In this document: one piece after another, positions 14,066 through 15,314 of the stretch
Numbering within the stretch: the stretch's first letter is position 1
Layout of the letters: each line of letters begins with the position of its first letter
Source: Hyphomicrobiales bacterium
Lineage (GTDB): Bacteria > Pseudomonadota > Alphaproteobacteria > Rhizobiales > Xanthobacteraceae
Length of the DNA: 15,314 nucleotides
NCBI GenBank assembly: GCA_003164375.1
Contig: PLTE01000429.1
Coordinates: 7,708 to 23,021 of the forward strand
Direction: 5' to 3'
Translations under genes and position numbers: made by a program
Notes under the pieces: generated by a model
The model's database searches: none
What the model was told of the DNA's origin: nothing
What the model saw: the letters and a program-made list of their open reading frames with translations, nothing else

Positions 14066-14079
14066 TTTGTCTCGACAAA
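14066..14079. promoter_or_regulatory. Inverted repeat at the dehydrogenase start
   Basis: TTTGTC (14066-14071) and GACAAA (14074-14079) form a 6-bp inverted repeat with a 2-nt centre. It sits immediately before the minus-strand ATG and covers the weak ribosome site, so protein binding or RNA folding there could limit expression. Confidence 0.28.
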
Positions 14080-14188
14080 AATGTTGCGGGGAACCGTGGC
14101 GAAGCTGGAACGTTATTGCTTCGAAGTTTAGCGTGACCGCTCCGCATGGCAGTGACGGTCGCTGGATTCATACTCAGGAGTCACGGTC
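14080..14188. other. Leader region between dehydrogenase and small ORF
   Basis: This short divergent region contains a 6-bp hairpin, CGAAGC (14100-14105) with GCTTCG (14118-14123), and an imperfect inverted pair AGCG-TG-ACCG / CGGTCGCT (about 14130-14162). No clear promoter boxes could be fixed. It should carry promoters in both directions. Confidence 0.3.
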
Positions 14189-14305
14189 ATGCCTATTCTG
14201 CTGTGGGTTGCTTTCTGGTCCTTGGTGATGGGGACAGCGACGTGCTGGGGCGAGGCCTCCCGACCGATTCGCGTCAAGGCGCCCAAACCTCGGAATCGCG
14301 ATTAA
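14189..14305 (+). CDS. 38-aa small membrane peptide (candidate)
   Basis: A short open frame of 38 codons with a strong CAGGAG ribosome site (14175-14180), 8 nt before its ATG, and a TAA stop. The peptide starts M-P-I-L-L-W-V-A-F-W, stays hydrophobic to about residue 20 (C19-W20), then turns polar and basic (R25, R28, K30, K33, R35, R37) up to its end. This layout fits a single-pass inner-membrane peptide with a positive cytosolic tail, or a short signal-anchor. I recognise no family. It stands alone between the dehydrogenase and lysC. The ribosome site plus the amphipathic design argue for a real gene, but at this length chance cannot be excluded. Confidence 0.5.
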   Translation: MPILLWVAFWSLVMGTATCWGEASRPIRVKAPKPRNRD

Positions 14306-14390
14306 ACCGCCCAATAACCAGTTACGGCCGCTCGCCCCGTCGTCGTATCGCCTGCCATAACGCGCGAAGTCTCTCATTTCGCCGAACCCA

Positions 14391-14420
14391 GCGCGCCAAG
14401 ACACCGGCGCGCCAAGACAC
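14391..14420. repeat. Two tandem copies of a 14-nt repeat
   Basis: GCGCGCCAAGACAC occurs at 14391-14404 and 14407-14420, a 16-nt step. It lies in the 222-nt stretch between the small ORF and lysC, which holds no other gene that I can support. It may be a slippage product or a paired protein-binding site on the same face of about one and a half helical turns. Confidence 0.6.
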
Positions 14421-14462
14421 ACATCGCGCGACGACAATCGGCGGGGCTCCGGCAGGATCATG

Positions 14463-14491
14463 TTGCAGCGGGCCTACCTCGCCGGTATTGA
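14463..14491 (+). promoter_or_regulatory. Possible sigma-70 promoter of lysC
   Basis: TTGCAG (14463-14468), a 17-nt spacer and TATTGA (14486-14491) give a plausible housekeeping promoter. Transcription would start near 14498 and leave a leader of about 30 nt before the lysC ATG. The -10 box lies inside the left arm of the 9-bp inverted repeat described separately. Confidence 0.35.
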
Positions 14492-14525
14492 TACGCGCCC
14501 CCAATCCGCAAGAGCGTCAATACCG
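14483..14525. promoter_or_regulatory. 9-bp inverted repeat before the lysC start
   Basis: CGGTATTGA (14483-14491) and its exact complement TCAATACCG (14517-14525) are separated by 25 nt. The right arm ends 2 nt before the lysC ATG, and the only purine-rich ribosome-site candidate (AAGAG, near 14510-14514) is in the loop. It could be an operator covering the -10 box and leader, or, if transcription starts further upstream, an RNA stem that controls ribosome entry. Confidence 0.45.
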
Positions 14526-14527
14526 TC

Positions 14528-15314
14528 ATGGCCCGTCTCGTCATGAAATTCGGCGGAACGTCCGTCGCTGATATCGACCGCATCCGCAATGTCGCGCGAC
14601 ACGTCAAGCGCGAGATCGATGCCGGCCATGAAGTGGCCGTCGTGGTTTCCGCGATGTCGGGCACGACCAACCAGCTGGTCGCCTGGTGCGAAGCGGCCTT
14701 GCGCGAGCGGCGTATTTTCGATGCCCGCGAATACGATGCCGTCGTCGCCACCGGCGAGCAGGTCACGGCGGGACTGCTCGCCATCGCGCTGCAGGACCTC
14801 GATATCAATGCGCGCTCATGGCAGGGCTGGCAGCTGCCGGTAGTGACCTCGGATGCGCACGGCTCAGCGCGCATCCTCGACGTCAACGGCGACGAGCTGA
14901 TCCGACGTTTCAAGGAGCGCAAGGAGGTCGCCGTCATCGCCGGCTTCCAGGGTCTGCACAAGGAAACCGGCCGCATCACGACGCTCGGCCGCGGCGGCTC
15001 GGATACTTCGGCGGTGGCGATCGCGGCCGCGATCCACGCCGACCGCTGCGACATCTACACCGACGTCGACGGCGTCTACACCACCGATCCGCGCGTGGTG
15101 CCGCGCGCGCGCCGGCTCGACAAGGTCGCTTTCGAGGAAATGCTGGAGCTTGCGTCGCTCGGCGCCAAGGTATTGCAGGTTCGTTCGGTCGAGCTCGGCA
15201 TGCTGCATAATGTGCGCATTTTCGTGCGGTCGAGCTTCGACCCGCCAGAACGAATCGACCCGTATGGCACACCGCCGGGAACGCTGATCTGCGACGAGGG
15301 AGAGATCATGGAGC
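14528..15314 (+). CDS. lysC: Aspartate kinase, N-terminal part (cut by window end)
   Basis: First enzyme of the aspartate pathway: it phosphorylates L-aspartate with ATP on the way to lysine, threonine, methionine and diaminopimelate; cytosolic. 262 complete codons lie in the window and the reading frame runs off the edge. The catalytic kinase domain is visible: K7-F-G-G-T-S-V (7-13), V39-V-S-A-M-S-G (39-45), A74-T-G-E-Q (74-78), T152-L-G-R-G-G-S-D-T-S (152-161) and Y177-T-D-V-D-G-V-Y-T-T-D-P-R (177-189). The two C-terminal ACT domains that give feedback control by lysine/threonine would lie beyond the edge. Met1 at 14528 is preferred; Met6 at 14543 is possible. The ribosome site is weak (AAGAG). 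Upstream neighbours are unrelated, so it seems to have its own promoter. Confidence 0.96.
   Translation, partial: MARLVMKFGGTSVADIDRIRNVARHVKREIDAGHEVAVVVSAMSGTTNQLVAWCEAALRERRIFDAREYDAVVATGEQVTAGLLAIALQDLDINARSWQGWQLPVVTSDAHGSARILDVNGDELIRRFKERKEVAVIAGFQGLHKETGRITTLGRGGSDTSAVAIAAAIHADRCDIYTDVDGVYTTDPRVVPRARRLDKVAFEEMLELASLGAKVLQVRSVELGMLHNVRIFVRSSFDPPERIDPYGTPPGTLICDEGEIME

Noticed and set aside
14146..14571. A 141-codon plus-strand frame over the lysC leader
   Set aside because: No ribosome site, low-complexity Arg-rich translation, and it overlaps both the better supported 38-aa ORF and the start of lysC in other frames.
1..15314. CRISPR array, tRNA, rRNA, insertion sequence, prophage or toxin-antitoxin/defence genes
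   Set aside because: No regularly spaced repeats, no cloverleaf-like sequence, no transposase or integrase motifs and no defence-type domains were seen in either strand.

Overview
The window is GC-rich DNA (clearly above 60% by eye) that reads like an alphaproteobacterium of the order Hyphomicrobiales, most likely near Bradyrhizobium, Xanthobacteraceae or Pseudolabrys. This rests on the many Bug/TTT-type periplasmic binding proteins, a proteobacterial pobA, the small Cys-rich-repeat protein and the aspartokinase sequence. I see no phage, insertion sequence, tRNA, rRNA or CRISPR signal. It looks like an ordinary chromosomal segment rich in genes for finding and breaking down organic acids, ending at a housekeeping gene.

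Region 1 (about 1-8 kb) is a solute-binding and catabolic cluster. An LVIVD beta-propeller protein (minus) is divergent from two tandem Bug-family binding proteins. The pair is 3 nt apart, each 332 aa, and nearly identical in the last 77 residues. A third Bug protein (minus) converges on them. It is divergent from a rightward set: a protein with three RidA-like domains, a 3-hydroxyisobutyrate-dehydrogenase-type oxidoreductase and a fourth Bug protein. No TctA/TctB membrane partner is present, so all four binding proteins are orphans within the window.

Region 2 (about 8-10.1 kb) holds three small envelope-type genes on the minus strand: a membrane-anchored protein with two NTF2/SnoaL-like domains, a secreted Cys-rich-repeat protein with an Ala/Gly/Lys pentapeptide tail, and a small single-span membrane protein.

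Region 3 (10.3-14.1 kb) has pobA (4-hydroxybenzoate 3-monooxygenase) closely followed by a DUF1272 zinc-binding protein. Converging on them are a 3-hydroxyacyl-CoA dehydrogenase and a Tat-exported branched-chain-type ABC binding protein. PobA makes protocatechuate; the dehydrogenase would fit beta-oxidation-like steps. No regulator and no ABC permease or ATPase lies here.

Region 4 (14.1 kb to end) contains an unlisted 38-aa membrane peptide ORF with a strong ribosome-binding site, then the 5' part of lysC (aspartokinase), cut by the window edge. A 9-bp inverted repeat ends 2 nt before the lysC start codon. The most unusual items are the gene-conversion-like homogenised 3' ends of the Bug pair, the triple RidA protein lacking the catalytic arginine in all three domains, the small ORF, and the lysC leader repeat.
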